64,000 nt of DNA, taken from Cheiracanthium punctorium. Taxonomy: Eukaryota; Arthropoda; Arachnida; Araneae; Cheiracanthiidae. The stretch is taken from assembly GCA_038373885.1 (NCBI GenBank), contig JAWZYV010019980.1:930001-994000 (forward strand). The letters run 5' to 3'. The number at the start of each line of letters is the position of its first letter. The stretch's first letter is position 1. Shown piece after piece: positions 47,272-58,441 of this stretch. The notes below the pieces were generated by a model. It searched no databases. It saw nothing but the letters and a program-made list of their open reading frames with translations, and was not told the DNA's origin. The translations under genes and the position numbers were made by a program.

Positions 47272-47287
47272 CGCCACTGAATCCAAT

Positions 47288-47869
47288 CGACGGAAGCGGA
47301 ACGTTGTATGAGTGATAGGCTACATTTTCAAAATTCTTAAGTATCTCGAAATTTTTTGCAGCAAGTTAGACTTTCCCTCAACTCGACTATATACATTAAA
47401 TTAGAATTTCTCCTTTTTAATTCTTTAATCTTAAAACTTTTAAATGACTTTTATAATTTTAGATTTGTTGTTTGATAGCTAAGTAGCAGTATGCTTGCAA
47501 ACCTGAAAAGCTTATAAAAATCTAAATCATAAAGAATTTTGCAATATTTTCGTAAACTAGTAACGCTTCGGCCCATTTTTGAAGGCGATAGTGTTGAAAT
47601 ATTTTAAAATTTTAAAAATACTCAAAAATGCTACATGAAAAAAATTTAAACTTCTTTTTAAATACAAATTACATCTAAATTGACAACGTATTTTAAGTTG
47701 TTAAAAAACTACATGAATGCATTGATAGTTAAATGTCTCCAATCGACGTTTTGTTAAAAACTTTCAATAGTTACAAAATATATTTAAAAGTTTGTTAAAA
47801 AAAATAATTTCCAAATTAATCGTACGATAGGATAAGATTTAAATAAACATGGAATTTATCAAATAGATA
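47288..47869. other. AT-rich DNA, nothing seen
   Basis: No element ends, splice-supported frames or RNA genes found. Confidence 0.55.
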
Positions 47870-47877
47870 CAAAGCTC

Positions 47878-48054
47878 CAGTGGCGTAGCTAGAGGGGGGA
47901 CAAGCAGGGGCATCTGTCCCCGGGTGCAGCACCCGCGGGGCGCCACTGGAGCTTAAAAAAAAAAAAAAAATTCCGCCATTACATTTTGACAAACAGGAGG
48001 GGGCGTAAAAATTTCAGTTGTCACCGGACTCTGAAAACTCTTGCTACGCCTCAG
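47878..48054. mobile_element. hAT-type MITE (GTGGCGTAGCTAGAGG family)
   Basis: CAGTGGCGTAGCTAGAGG start and TTGCTACGCCTCAG end, with an exact CAAAGCTC duplication at 47870-47877 and 48055-48062. Same family as 17730-17878. Confidence 0.9.
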
Positions 48055-48258
48055 CAAAGCTCATGATAACTTATAATAGTAACATGAATTCGTGGCGCGG
48101 GCGACTTTGGTATTGAGTTACGGAAATTTTTATACTTACCTACGCTATGCACATTAATGGTACTGGTGAATAAATGGATAATTCATTGCTTTCGGAGAAT
48201 TATTTTAAGATACAAATCTAATAAAAGTTAATAATGAATTATCAGTCTATTTGATGAT

Positions 48259-48512
48259 AGCCCAGTGGCGTAATTATTAAAACATTGGACTGTCGTGCCA
48301 TAGTTCCGAAGTTCGATTCACCGGCTGGGCAGGGACTCGCGCCTTTCATCCCTTGAGCGGGTTGATAAAATAAGAACCAAGCTTGCATGGGGAACTAAAC
48401 GCAGGGGGCTCCGCATCAATCTGACCATCTAAATGGGACGTATGCTTCTACACCTCAGAGCCCATGGTCGCAAAGGCATGGATGAACAACGTAGACTTCA
48501 ACCGTTGCATCA
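48259..48512 (+). repeat. tRNA-derived SINE
   Basis: The head folds like a tRNA: AGCCCAG (48259) pairs with CTGGGC (48325-48330), an A-box-like TGGCGTAATTA follows, and a B box AAGTTCGATTCA is at 48309-48320. The tRNA-unrelated body runs to about 48512, where another element is inserted. Transcription from the internal promoter is the family's usual mode. The length of the body is approximate. Confidence 0.65.
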
Positions 48513-48524
48513 TTGGGTTCAACT

Positions 48525-48705
48525 CAGGGGCGTAGCCAGAAAATTTTCATGGGGGGGGGTTACGACTACTGCAACTCGCATATATGCATACATGTGTGTG
48601 ATAAGGGAGTGAAGAATATACATTTTGCACGGCAAAAAATTCCTCATGGGGGGGGGGTTAGGGGGGGTTATGACCCCCCTAACCCCCCCCTTGGCTACGC
48701 CCCTG
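48525..48705. mobile_element. CAGGGGCGTAGCCA-family MITE, copy 3
   Basis: Perfect CAGGGGCGTAGCCA and TGGCTACGCCCCTG ends with an exact GTTCAACT duplication (48517-48524 and 48706-48713). It is inserted at the end of the SINE. Confidence 0.95.
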
Positions 48706-48713
48706 GTTCAACT

Positions 48714-49021
48714 AATTCGATTCATTCAACTAATCTGTTAAAAGAGACTTTAAATGTTCGTTCAAATTTAACACTTTCTTAAGTCTAAAATTAGCTCTTT
48801 GTTTCTAAAGGTGCTACTGGAGTTCTCCCTCCCCCCCCCCCCATTGTCTTGTATGAGGAGATTCTAACCAAATTTAGATGAAATTTTCACAAAATATTTG
48901 CATTTTTTAACCGCTTGACAAAAATACCCCTTCAGACACTGAGAAAAATTCAATGAATCTCAAAATAACCTTATGAATTCACTGAAAATTAGTGTTGGAC
49001 CACAAACAATTTCCTGCCCAG
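48714..49021. other. AT-rich DNA with a C run
   Basis: C run at 48829-48842; otherwise nothing. Confidence 0.5.
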
Positions 49022-49148
49022 AGCTATCCTGCATCGGTTTTTTCTATTCCTGTACCCAATCAATCAGTCAATCAACTAACCAGCCAGCCGCTTTTGATAA
49101 AGCAAGCGAGACATAAACCCACTCCATCAATCCTCCGCAGATTTAAAG
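49022..49148 (+). CDS. Weak candidate exon, unrecognised
   Basis: An acceptor-like tract (TTTCCTGCCCAG) precedes an open frame reading SYPASVFSIPVPNQSVNQ then LTSQPLLIKQARHKPTP. It meets a consensus donor AAAG|GTAAGT at 49149. The coding text is partly simple (ATCAATCAGTCAATCAAC), so it may be chance. Confidence 0.2.
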
Positions 49149-49353
49149 GTAAGTCTTACTTGCCTAAAGAGAAGAGATTAGCGTTATCGAAACCGAAACC
49201 TTCTCGTATGTGTTTGCGGTTACGGTGATGCCACCGGAGAGATGCGTTATTTTTATCCTGGTTCAATGGTATGCAACTAGTGGCATTACTTGTGCTGCAC
49301 TTTTAGAACAAAAATATGAAATATGAAGTTATGAATGGCATTCCGTTACTCAC

Positions 49354-49530
49354 CCGTCCTCCAATGGAGTCGCGGTCCAAAGGAATCCGAAACCTCCTTC
49401 GGCCTATAAGCGTCCCGGTGTCCACCCACTCCAGTTATGATTGGAGAGATGTAGACATATTCATAACTCTTCATAACTTTCTCCGGTTCCCATTGATCAG
49501 GATTATGGGGGACGAGAAATGACATCACGT
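49354..49530 (-). CDS. Candidate internal exon, unrecognised
   Basis: A strong - strand acceptor (CTCTCTCATTGGCCTTCGCAG, AG at 49532-49531) and donor ACGG|GTGAGT (GT at 49353-49352) bound 177 bases, exactly 59 codons, all open. Contents include SFLVPHNPDQWEPEKVMK, SYEYVYISPIITGVGGHRD and AYRPKEVSDSFGPRLHW. Composition is convincingly protein-like and GC-richer than the surroundings. No family is recognised. A piece at 52319-52394 could belong to the same gene. Confidence 0.38.
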
Positions 49531-51363
49531 CTGCGAAGGCCAATGAGAGAGAGGCTTAATCGTTGCGTCATGGAAAGGTACCTTTGTTTTCGATCTAGGA
49601 GAGCAGGGTTATCGCTTATTTGGCGAGATTTTGAGGTAGAGGGGAAATTTTGAAAGTGGAGAAAGAATAATCTATCTCCTTTGACTGTACTATGTACGAA
49701 GATTGCATTTCGTATTGCATTCGTATTATTTTGGGGCATATTAACAAAATCATTTCAATCCTTTTCAATAATACAAGATTTTAGATTTTCTTCTTTTTGA
49801 AATATTTTATTTTTACTAACTAATGCAAAAGTTAATTTTAATATGTTTTGCGATATTAAAAAAAATTCTATAATACGGTATATTCGGCGTAGCGTCTGCA
49901 GTTCACACGTCACCAACTTTGTCTCAATTTTTACGCTACACTTACGACGGCATAAATTTGGCGCAATATGCTGATACTCTTGACAATTTTTCCGGAATTT
50001 CTTATCAAAAACTTATTTCCAATAAATGTACCATTCTGAGTTCAAACATTTCACATATTTTTGTTATAAAACAACTGAAACCATTCAATCGGTTTGCGAT
50101 TTACACAAGTTGCATATATCTATCACATTCACCTATCTCAAAGTAGGACTTTTTTTAATGACTACATGTTGGAAACAATGCAACATTCCAACATTGTTGT
50201 TGGAACAATGCTCACTTCCAACATTGGAGAGACCCAACGGCGCAGATGCCCCTTCTGTGCCCGGTGCTGTTTCCTCCTAGTGCCTCCCAGAGGAACAATA
50301 CCGGGGATATGACGGGCTGAAACTTCATAACCCTCCCGCACCCTCTCCTTTGCAAATGATATTGTATTTTACTACTGAATTACAACAACAGTAAGCACGC
50401 TGGAAAATTTTCACTGTTTCAGCGCATTTCGAGCTTTCATTCGAGCGCATTTTGCTCTTCAGAAGGGAACAATAGGAATAAGAGATATCCGCTTAGCTAT
50501 CAGGGAGTTATAGACTCACTGTTTAACCCAGGTTCAGCTTTTGGCCTTTGAACGCTCCTCTGGGACCCCCAGCGTTGAACTTGTGCCATCGCGTTATTCT
50601 GGCGAAGCATTCGAAGGCCCAACTAGGAAGCAACACTCACAGAAGGGGAGTCTTTTCCGCTGCAGCTTTTCAGTGAACAGAAAGAACAGATTAAACCTTA
50701 GTTCAAAATTAATTATGAAAAAGAAGGCCTGATAAAATGCTTATCGCTCATTTACTCAAAGCTATTCTGAATCCGCCACTGGGAATGATCATGGTACTTG
50801 GGTATCGATCAGCAAAATGCAATCGCTGTCCTCTCATCTTTTGCGGGGGTGGCGAAACGCACGTGTTCCTTTTTTTTTAGGGGCGGAGGGGATTCTGTTT
50901 GTTAACAATGATTGCGCACAACTGCTAACCTGATCTTAACCTTGAAGCTACATGTATCCTCCAGATTTTTCAGCACGTTTGTCAGTTGGACAAAACGGGG
51001 GTAAACAAATAATCGTGAAAAAAATAATCGACTGGTCTTTAATCATTCTTTTATTGTGCTAGAGTTTCTGTCAGCAGAAAGCCTTCTACTTCGCCGCTGA
51101 ATTTCTGAAGTTCGGTAGGGCAGGGCCTGGCAATTTTTCACTCCATCGGCTGACATGCCACGCGTCGGTCGACTCAATGCCGAGCGGGTGGGTGGTAAAG
51201 AAACGCCGATTTGGAACGGGTTGAACGAAATTCAAATTCATTTTCTTGGCGGTGTGCACTTAAATATAAGTTATGTTTCTTTTTATGTACTGCCGCCCAG
51301 GCATAGGATTTCAGGCTCCAGTCTCTTCCTTTTTGTTAACCTCCACTGAAACGTTATATCGCT
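49531..51363. other. Mixed DNA without a supported gene
   Basis: Words CCAACATTG and CAATGTTGG-like repeats at 50165-50230 form a short imperfect inverted cluster. CGCTCCTCTGGGACCCCCAGCGTTG at 50550 resembles the GCTGAATCCCAGCGTTG patch near 56232. AATCCGCCACTG at 50770 is one hAT-type end. Confidence 0.4.
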
Positions 51364-51908
51364 TTAACCCTTTGAGGCGCAAAGACCCTTTCCCAATGCT
51401 GAAAAAAAGGGCATCCGTTGCCATCGCTCGACTTAACTACCAGCATGATGGCGGACGATCGAAACGTTCATCGCGTGTCACAGATCTAGAGACCCTTTTT
51501 TGCGCGGGCTGGCTGCGGAATACTGTAGGAATTGACGTAGCTGGCTGGGCGCGGGCGCAGCTAGCTACGTCAAAAAAGGGTCTCTAGATCTGTGGCACGC
51601 GATGAACGTTTCGATCGTCCGCTATCATGCTGGTAGTTAAGTCGAGCGATGGCAACGGATGCCTTTTTTTCAGCATTGCGCAATCTATCCAGCTGTTCTC
51701 GCATTCTTCTATTTTTCAGCAGATGTCAGTGCTGTTAAAAATAATCTTTTTACGGGAAATGACATGCTAAAAAGTAAAGGATTCTCGTGGAGCTATGCCA
51801 CCCGCAACTATTTTTATAGAAATCGAATCTATTCTTCGTGACTGGCAACAGTCAAAACGTCAGAGTTTGGTGTTCCCAGAGCAGGAACATTGCGTGTTAA
51901 AGGGTTAA
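51364..51908 (-). mobile_element. piggyBac-type palindromic MITE, copy D
   Basis: TTAA ends, both palindrome arms present with the centre altered (51500-51570), then the long arm with GACGTTTTGACTGTTG (inverted) and CCCTTTAACACGCA at the other end. Confidence 0.85.
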
Positions 51909-52857
51909 TACTTTATATATTTACCTTCAAGGAAAATTGTTTAAGATTTTTCTTGAAGGTGCATAGTTTTTCCCTAAAATTTTTATCCTGCAGATTCGTA
52001 CATGCTCCTATTATTGGCAGAAACGCACATTTACTTAATTAGGGAATAAACTCTCGCGATCGAAACGGCGGCGGAGGGGCACGTATCTCCACTTTCATGA
52101 ATTCATTTGGATTATACGATTGACTTTTGTAAGTTCAAATGAATTTGCTTTAAAGAGAAATTAAAGGAAGGGAGAAAAAAAAAATCATGCGACTCTCACA
52201 GCAGTTTTTTCCCGCCCTTGAACAAACCACCCATAAATAAGGGAAGAACAGCATACTTAAAGTATGGTAGTTCAACAGATGTTGTATTAAAATCAAACAT
52301 TTGCCTACCTGATTTTCATTCTTGAAAAAGTTCTTGTCTTCAACAGGCGAAGACAGGCATAATCTTCCATTTGCAACATGTTGCATGTCAAAAACTGAAA
52401 ATTAATGCTGAACGTCACCTCCACAACCCCCCCTCACCCTTCCCCCACAAATTTATTGAATTGCTAAGCGCTTGATGCCACGATAAACCTGTATCAATAG
52501 CGAAACTTTCAGATAAAATTCTTAAAAATCGAACATTTAGCAGGATATGCCACTTTTCGAAACTTGTTTGCCGTGCCATTCCATGTTGAAGATTTTTTTC
52601 CGAAAGTTTTATAAAAGGCACCGTTGTTTCATTTATTGCAGTGTGTAATACAGCTTAGAAAGAATCATCCCGTATTTTTTCGAGCCCCTGGTGCAATTAG
52701 CTTATTCTGATTTGTGTACTTAGACCGTGAGGGAGATTTTAGTTTTTCGAACTACACCCTTAAATTCACGATCTCTACAGAAGAAAGCGTAAAATGCAAA
52801 TCGGAAAATCAAAATTTTTATTTGCGGATCCAAATGTGCATTTAAAAAAGTTATGTG
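51909..52857. other. Mixed DNA with one weak exon-like piece
   Basis: Apart from 52319-52394, frames such as 52415-52621 (- strand) are open but end at no consensus splice site. Confidence 0.4.
52319..52394 (-). CDS. Weak candidate exon, unrecognised
   Basis: Acceptor TTAATTTTCAG (AG at 52396-52395) and donor ATCAG|GTAGGC bound 76 bases open in two frames: FDMQHVANGRLCLSSPVEDK or NMLQMEDYACLRLLKTRTFS. I cannot decide which, if either, is used. It could lie upstream of the exon at 49354. Confidence 0.2.
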
Positions 52858-52996
52858 CGGTGGAAGCCACAAAAAGTGGACCCTCAAATAGTGTCTACCT
52901 TTCAGAGGTGTCCAACTTATAGAGGAGTATATTCCAATATGATGGCCACGTTCCGCTATCCAGAAAAAGGTCGAACTTAGGTGAAGTGTTTCACTG
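52858..52996. mobile_element. MITE of the GTTGGACAC family, eroded copy
   Basis: GTGTCCAACTTATAGAGGAG and GCCACGTTCCGCTATCC in the family order, ending GTGTTTCACTG. Confidence 0.55.
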
Positions 52997-54416
52997 TGCT
53001 AATTCATTAGTTTTTAATTGCAGAAACTGTGGACTTAATATGCTTACATTACGATTTGAAAAGGTTTGTTGGAAAGACCCCGTTTTCTGCCCTCCCCAGA
53101 TTAGTTGTTGAATTAGTTATTAGATTAGGGATTGAATCTAGGGGCGTATACTCTGGGGGGAAGGGGGGGAAGCGTACGAGGCTCAGGCCGAAATTTTTAT
53201 TTGGAATGACTGAAATGAAATAAGCAACTTATAAAGCATATTCTGAAGGTTTAGTAGTTTATATTTTACAAACTAAATAATGTGTCAAAATTCATTGTTT
53301 TATATAAATCTATTTTGAAAAGATAGAATGCTTATTTTTATCCTTTCAAGTGATTTCTTAAAAAGAACATTTTTGATCAAACATCTATTCCATAAATAAC
53401 AACTTTGTCCCTGTTATCTGTGTATTATGCGTCCAATACCATTATTCTTCTCTCATTCTGATTAAGTATATTTAACAAAAATGCTGGAAAATAATTTTTT
53501 AAACGAAAATTTTAAAAACTTCAGTTGTGACAAGATTGTAAAAGCGAAGAGTCATTAGAAGCAAAATAAAATATTGACAATTATCGAAAGGTTATACTTT
53601 TAAGCCGTTTTTTTTAGCTACAATTTTATTCAGAAAGAGGAAAAAACTGATTAAGTTCGAAAAAAATCTTTTTAGCTGTTTATTTTTAGCGGGTTCCGTA
53701 GGAAAGAAAGATGCATGGTGGTCTTTTCAGAAAAGAAGAAAAAAGAAGAAGAAAAAAAGAGAGAGAGAGTGTCGGGGCAAAATGGTTGGGATGTAACCGG
53801 CACACCCACAAATCATGGTGAGTAAAGGACAGACTGTACTCCAAATATAGAACATACACCGTTTAAAAACTGCACCGATAAATGAGACTGTTTGCGTTCT
53901 ATGTTCTATATGTTATGTTAAAATAAATTTTACACTATAGTTAGTTTCATCCGTTAAATAATCTGATCAAGGGTTAATTTAACCTGATCAAGGGTTAATT
54001 CTAGTGATAATTCAAGTTAGTTTCAAATGTTAATAAATTTCACACTAGTTCTTGTTAAAAAGGAGATCACTTATCCGTTAAAGATAATTTTTTATAATTC
54101 CCTTAAAATTTCAGAATGTCTATTTACAAGCTCTACTCATGCATGATTACAAACAGTAAATCTTTCAAGAGTTTCAAAATACTCGTTGAAAAATCTTAAA
54201 GGTAATGAATGCAGTATTTCCTTAAACGAGAAAGATTTGGCACTTAGCGCAAGGCAATTTTTTCTGAAAGTTACATGAAACATAGATTTATTTGTTAAAA
54301 AGTGCACAGTGCATTTAGGTAAAAAGCATTATTAAATTTATTGCATGTTTAACACCAGTGCTTTGTTTTTAAAGCCGTTCAAAAGTTGTGACACCTATCG
54401 CATGAGAGGTACAGTC
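52997..54416. other. AT-rich DNA without a supported gene
   Basis: GGGGCGTATACTC with G runs near 53140-53175 is a MITE fragment. A GA-rich tract lies at 53735-53770, and ACCTGATCAAGGGTTAATT is partly duplicated at about 53965-54000. Part of the dispersed repeat seen at 9399 is at 54116-54200. Confidence 0.5.
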
Positions 54417-54821
54417 TTAACCCTTTAACGCGCAGTGTTCCCACTCTGGGAACACCAACTCTGACGTTTTGACTGTTGCCATTCACGAAGAATAGATTTG
54501 ATTTGTATAAAAATAGTTGGGGGTGACATAGCTCCACGAGAATCCTTTACTTTTTAGCACGTCATTTCCCGTTAAAAGATTGTCACGATTCTTTTTAACA
54601 GCACTGACATCTGCTGAAATATGGAATAATGCGAGAACAGCTGGATAGGCACACGCAGCTGGCTGTACCGGCACAGCCAGCTGCGTCAAAAAAGGGTCTC
54701 TAGATCTGTGGCACGCGATGAACGTTTCGATCGTCCGCCATCTTGCTGATAGTTAAGTTGAACGATGGCACCGGCTGCCCTTTTTTCAGTATTGGGAAAG
54801 GGTTGCGCCTCAAAGGGTTAA
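54417..54821 (+). mobile_element. piggyBac-type palindromic MITE, copy E
   Basis: TTAA at 54417-54420 and 54818-54821. Left end CCCTTTAACGCGCAGTG, the palindrome centre (CAGCTGGCTGTACCGGCACA) with one complete arm only, and inverted right end CCCTTTGAGGCGCAACC. Confidence 0.9.
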
Positions 54822-54822
54822 G

Positions 54823-54999
54823 CAGTGGAGGATTAATGAGAGTTTGTCGGTGGGGTGGTTAGTTTGCCGATGGGGGCGGTTAGTTAGAAGATTGACATAT
54901 ACACCCATTTTATGGAAGTAAAATAGGATCTTTTACATTAATTTCTTTTATCCCGGGAGGGCCGTCGTCCCCTCCGCCCCCCCCTTTAATCCGCCCTTG
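54823..54999 (-). mobile_element. hAT-type MITE (CAAGGGCGGATTAA family)
   Basis: CAGTGGAGGATTAATG start and TTTAATCCGCCCTTG end. The interior matches 46255-46415 in inverse orientation (GGAAGTAAAATAGGATC). It abuts the piggyBac-type copy. The 8-bp duplication is unclear. Confidence 0.7.
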
Positions 55000-55544
55000 G
55001 TCTAAAGTAAGGCAGCTGAGATCAGGAAATATAAATCTTCCAGACAATTTTCATAACCCATGATGATTCTCTTTCTGGCTTACACATCATGCTTTTCATC
55101 CCGATGGCGCCAGGTAAGATAGACTCATAATTTGTGTGCATCACCTTCCTGTTGATAAGTATGAGGAATTACGTGTTCCCGCTGAGTTACCCATATTGAC
55201 AATGTTAAGTAATATGGCATGTAGAGCAATCACTGATTTCACTCTCATTTGGTGACGACTATCGCTTTTTATTAAGCATTGACAATTATCTTCTGCCATG
55301 CCTAATTTCACTTCCTCTGTTGCGTGAATCCTAATAACTTGCAGAATAGTTTACTGTATTTTTAAAACAACGGCGAGTTTCGTAAACTCTTGGCATGTGT
55401 GACACTTATATTTGGTTAATACGACGGAAGTGTGCATGTTGAGTTAAAATGAGTCAGGGAGAGCAGAGCCCAATATTAAGGTTAGGTTTTCGTGTTTTTA
55501 ACCATGCTAAGTCGTTGAGGGTAGATATTAGTGATGGTGCCATT
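55000..55544. other. Intergenic DNA, nothing seen
   Basis: No frames of note, element ends or RNA genes. Confidence 0.5.
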
Positions 55545-55674
55545 CAGGGGGGGTAGACAGAGAGGGGGGCTGAAGGGGCTACACCTTCCTTTACTTAGCT
55601 TGCAGTTTGATACCTAGCTTACAATTTGATGCCCAGCCCCTCCCACCCAAAATAAAATCTTGGCTACGCTACTG
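55545..55674. mobile_element. hAT-type MITE, second copy of the 23691 family
   Basis: Starts CAGGGGGGGTAGACAG and ends TTGGCTACGCTACTG. Flanks GTGCCATT and ATGCCAAT agree at 6 of 8. Internally ACAATTTGAT and CACCCAAAATAAAATC match 23691-23825. Confidence 0.65.
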
Positions 55675-55824
55675 ATGCCAATGGAGTGATTCCTACAATC
55701 GATTAGTAATTAGTACAATTCGGATAAGATCAATAATCGATTAGTGAATATTTGCGATTTCTATTCGAATAGTATTTGTGGTGTATTAATGGTTTCACTA
55801 TTCTATAGCAATCGTGAATTCACC

Positions 55825-56168
55825 ATTTCACTATTCGAATATTTGAACAGTAATTGCGATTTCGCTATTCCAATAGTAGTTGCGATTTCGCTATTCCAAT
55901 AGTAGTTGCGATTTCGCTATTCCAATAGTAGTTGCGATTTCGCTATTCCAATAGTAGTTGCGATTTCGCTATTCCAATAGTACTTGCGATTTCGCTATTC
56001 CAATAGTAGTTGCGATTTCGCTATTCCAATAGTAGTTGCGATTTCGCTATTCCAATAGTAGTTGCGATTTCGCTATTCGAATAGTAGTTGCGGTTTCGCT
56101 ATTCGAATAGTGATTGCGGTTTCGCTATTCGAATAGTATTCGCAATTTTACTATTGCAATAGTATTCC
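55825..56168 (+). repeat. 26-bp minisatellite
   Basis: A unit made of CAATAGTAGTTGCGATTTCG plus CTATTC is repeated about ten times. Central units are nearly identical and edge units are more diverged (GAATAGT variants), as expected for an array homogenised in the middle. Confidence 0.95.
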
Positions 56169-58303
56169 AGTTTTCGAAGATTTTCCGTTTTTGATCGATG
56201 TTGGTTAGTAGGATGATTCTTGAAAAGGTCCGCTGAATCCCAGCGTTGCTCTTGCGCAATCGCTCAGTCCCCAGAGGAGCTCCTTGCTCTGTGTTGGACC
56301 ATTGGCGTAAAGTGGCATGTTATATCAAGGGACATCTGAATTTTCTTGACTTTTAGAGGGGCTATCGCACCCCCCCTTTTCCCTTAATAAGTTACGCCTA
56401 TGTGTTGGACAAATTTCTGGATGATTGCTGAAGTCGTTATAAAGTAATAAATAAAATATAATTCGTTAATAAAACAAGTAAGCTATTTATTCAAAAATAT
56501 GGTTTTTTTTCCCCCTCCTGGCTTTTGATAGTTGATCGCAACATAGAACGTGCTCATTATTCTCAACCTCAACAGTGCATAGATTTTGTATTTAAATATT
56601 AAAAGGCTTTTGCCTTGAAAATGTACTACTTCATTAAGGTAAACAGTCAAACTCTCATTGTGAAGTAGCTAGTTAAGAAAGAAAAGATGTATAATTCGGC
56701 AAAATCAGGGATTCTACCGTCATTGCCGCAGTTTCAGGATTGAATTGAACTAGTTGCATTAAAAAAGTTCAGGAAATGTACAAAACTGCGTATTTTTTTA
56801 TTTTATTTAAGAATCACTATTATAAAAAAAACTTGTACAGAACGTCTGTTTTAGAATTGGAGAATTCAACAATCGCGGATCCTGGGAACGAACAGGGGGC
56901 TTCAGCCCCTGTCCCTCCAAAAGCCATTTCTCGAAGGAAAAAGTTTGTTTCATAGAACAATTTGCTTAAGACAACTGAGCTTTGCTTCATAACTTATACC
57001 GCCCCCCCCCCCCCAGAAATTATTGCCTTCTGTCAAGTAAGCTATTAATGAAGGACTGTCATTTTATCTCTCGCCCGTTATTGAAAATTGTCCGAAAATT
57101 GTGTCTCAAAAATGCGACATAAAAGTATGTGACATAATTTTACATATATTTAAATATTATTAGTTCACAACAGCTTTAATCTATTGTTACAATATTTCGT
57201 AAGCTGTAAAATATGCATCACATGTATTTTTCTATAAATAGGTTACACTCATATCATAAAAATTTCAACATAGGGTTACCAGGCGAAATACACTAAAGAT
57301 GAGAGATAAAATGACCTAGTCAATTAATATCGTTTTAATATGGCAATAATGAAACTAAAAAAAATATGGGGGTTCAGGGGGTCTCCCCTGACGAGGCTCG
57401 AACAGCCAAGTTTTTAATTTTTTACTTATTTATCCCTTAAAATTGTGTATCCGCCACAACAATTTCTAGAAACACATTTTCACACAAATGCTCGTTATTT
57501 TAGTTTACCTTGCTTTTGTATGTTATGTACGTATTTTGTTCAGCTGATCCTGCCCAGTTTCACAGGCCATGAAAAAAGCCCATAGATATTTTCACATTAC
57601 AGCCATCAGCTGTAACAGGAATCTCTATCCATTCTCTGAATAAGGAAAAATAAGTGCTTGACAACGCAAAAGACAGCAGCATGGCATGACTATGTGAAAA
57701 TTTCCCTTTTATTCGTTTCTTTTGTAAGCCTTATTATAATCCACTGATTGCATACTTTCTACGAAGTGACAAATCGCTTTGAAAGCCCATCCAGTTAGTT
57801 GTTGAATGCACCAGAGGAAAAATAATTACGCAAAGGAGGGCGGGAAACGAGACGTCAACCATAGAACGTCAACGTTAACAACTAACTTAAAATTATTGTG
57901 CTGACGGAGATAGTTTCTCACTGTTGTGTATTCAATTAGAGAGAGGTGCTCCAAAACACAATAAGAAAGATACGTCGTAGTGGCCGCATGAATCATTAAA
58001 ACATTTTCCAATATCGTCCTATATTTGCTCTGTACACTGCTGCCTTAAGATTGTTATTTATTTATATTACAAAACGATTGGCATCACAGGACTTTTGAAC
58101 AGTTTCAAAAACCCACGATGTTCACAAAATAAACCCATGGAATTTTTCAGAGTGGGCCTATCTGCGAAATTTTCAATATATTTTTAAAAGTTCTATTACT
58201 GCTATTTTTATTTCATTACATGTTACAGCTTGTAAAGGGACATTCGAAAAATTTTGGCGTGCTTGACGTAAATTATTATTTTTTAAATTTAAGTACCAAA
58301 GAC
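56169..58303. other. AT-rich DNA with a decayed CGGATCC-type element
   Basis: CAATCGCGGATCCTGG near 56870 and GTATCCGCCACAA near 57448-57460 could be the two ends of a degraded hAT-type element of about 585 bp, with GGGGGCTTCAGCCCCTG inside. No duplication is readable. C run at 57003-57014. No gene. Confidence 0.4.
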
Positions 58304-58441
58304 CAGGGGCGTACCCCCCCATGAGGAATTTTTTGCCATACAAAATGTATATTCTTCACTACATTATCACACCCACGTATACATATATATGAGTTGTAGT
58401 AGTCGTAACCCCCCCATGAAAAATTTCTGGCTACGCCCCTG
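58304..58441. mobile_element. CAGGGGCGTAGCCA-family MITE, copy 4, internally deleted
   Basis: CAGGGGCGTACCCC start and TGGCTACGCCCCTG end with an exact CCAAAGAC duplication (58296-58303 and 58442-58449). At 138 bp it lacks the G-run part present in other copies. Confidence 0.9.

Larger units (their letters stand above)
46218..47279. mobile_element. Outer hAT-type element of a nest (CAGTRGYGGATC family)
   Basis: Begins CAGTAGTGGATCTAGGG and ends GGATCCGCCACTG, whose last eight bases are repeated after an insertion at 47101-47271. Flanks CATCCAAT (46210-46217) and AATCCAAT (47280-47287) agree at 7 of 8 bases. Two more elements sit inside at 46255 and 46540. Confidence 0.8.

Noticed and set aside
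48513..48782. Open frame with a GRSQKIFMGGG...PLGYAPG-like peptide
   Set aside because: It is a translation across the CAGGGGCGTAGCCA-family MITE; such peptides are a known annotation artefact.
54823..54999. Part of the adjacent piggyBac-type MITE
   Set aside because: It has its own GGATTAA-type ends and matches 46255-46415, so it is a separate insertion.
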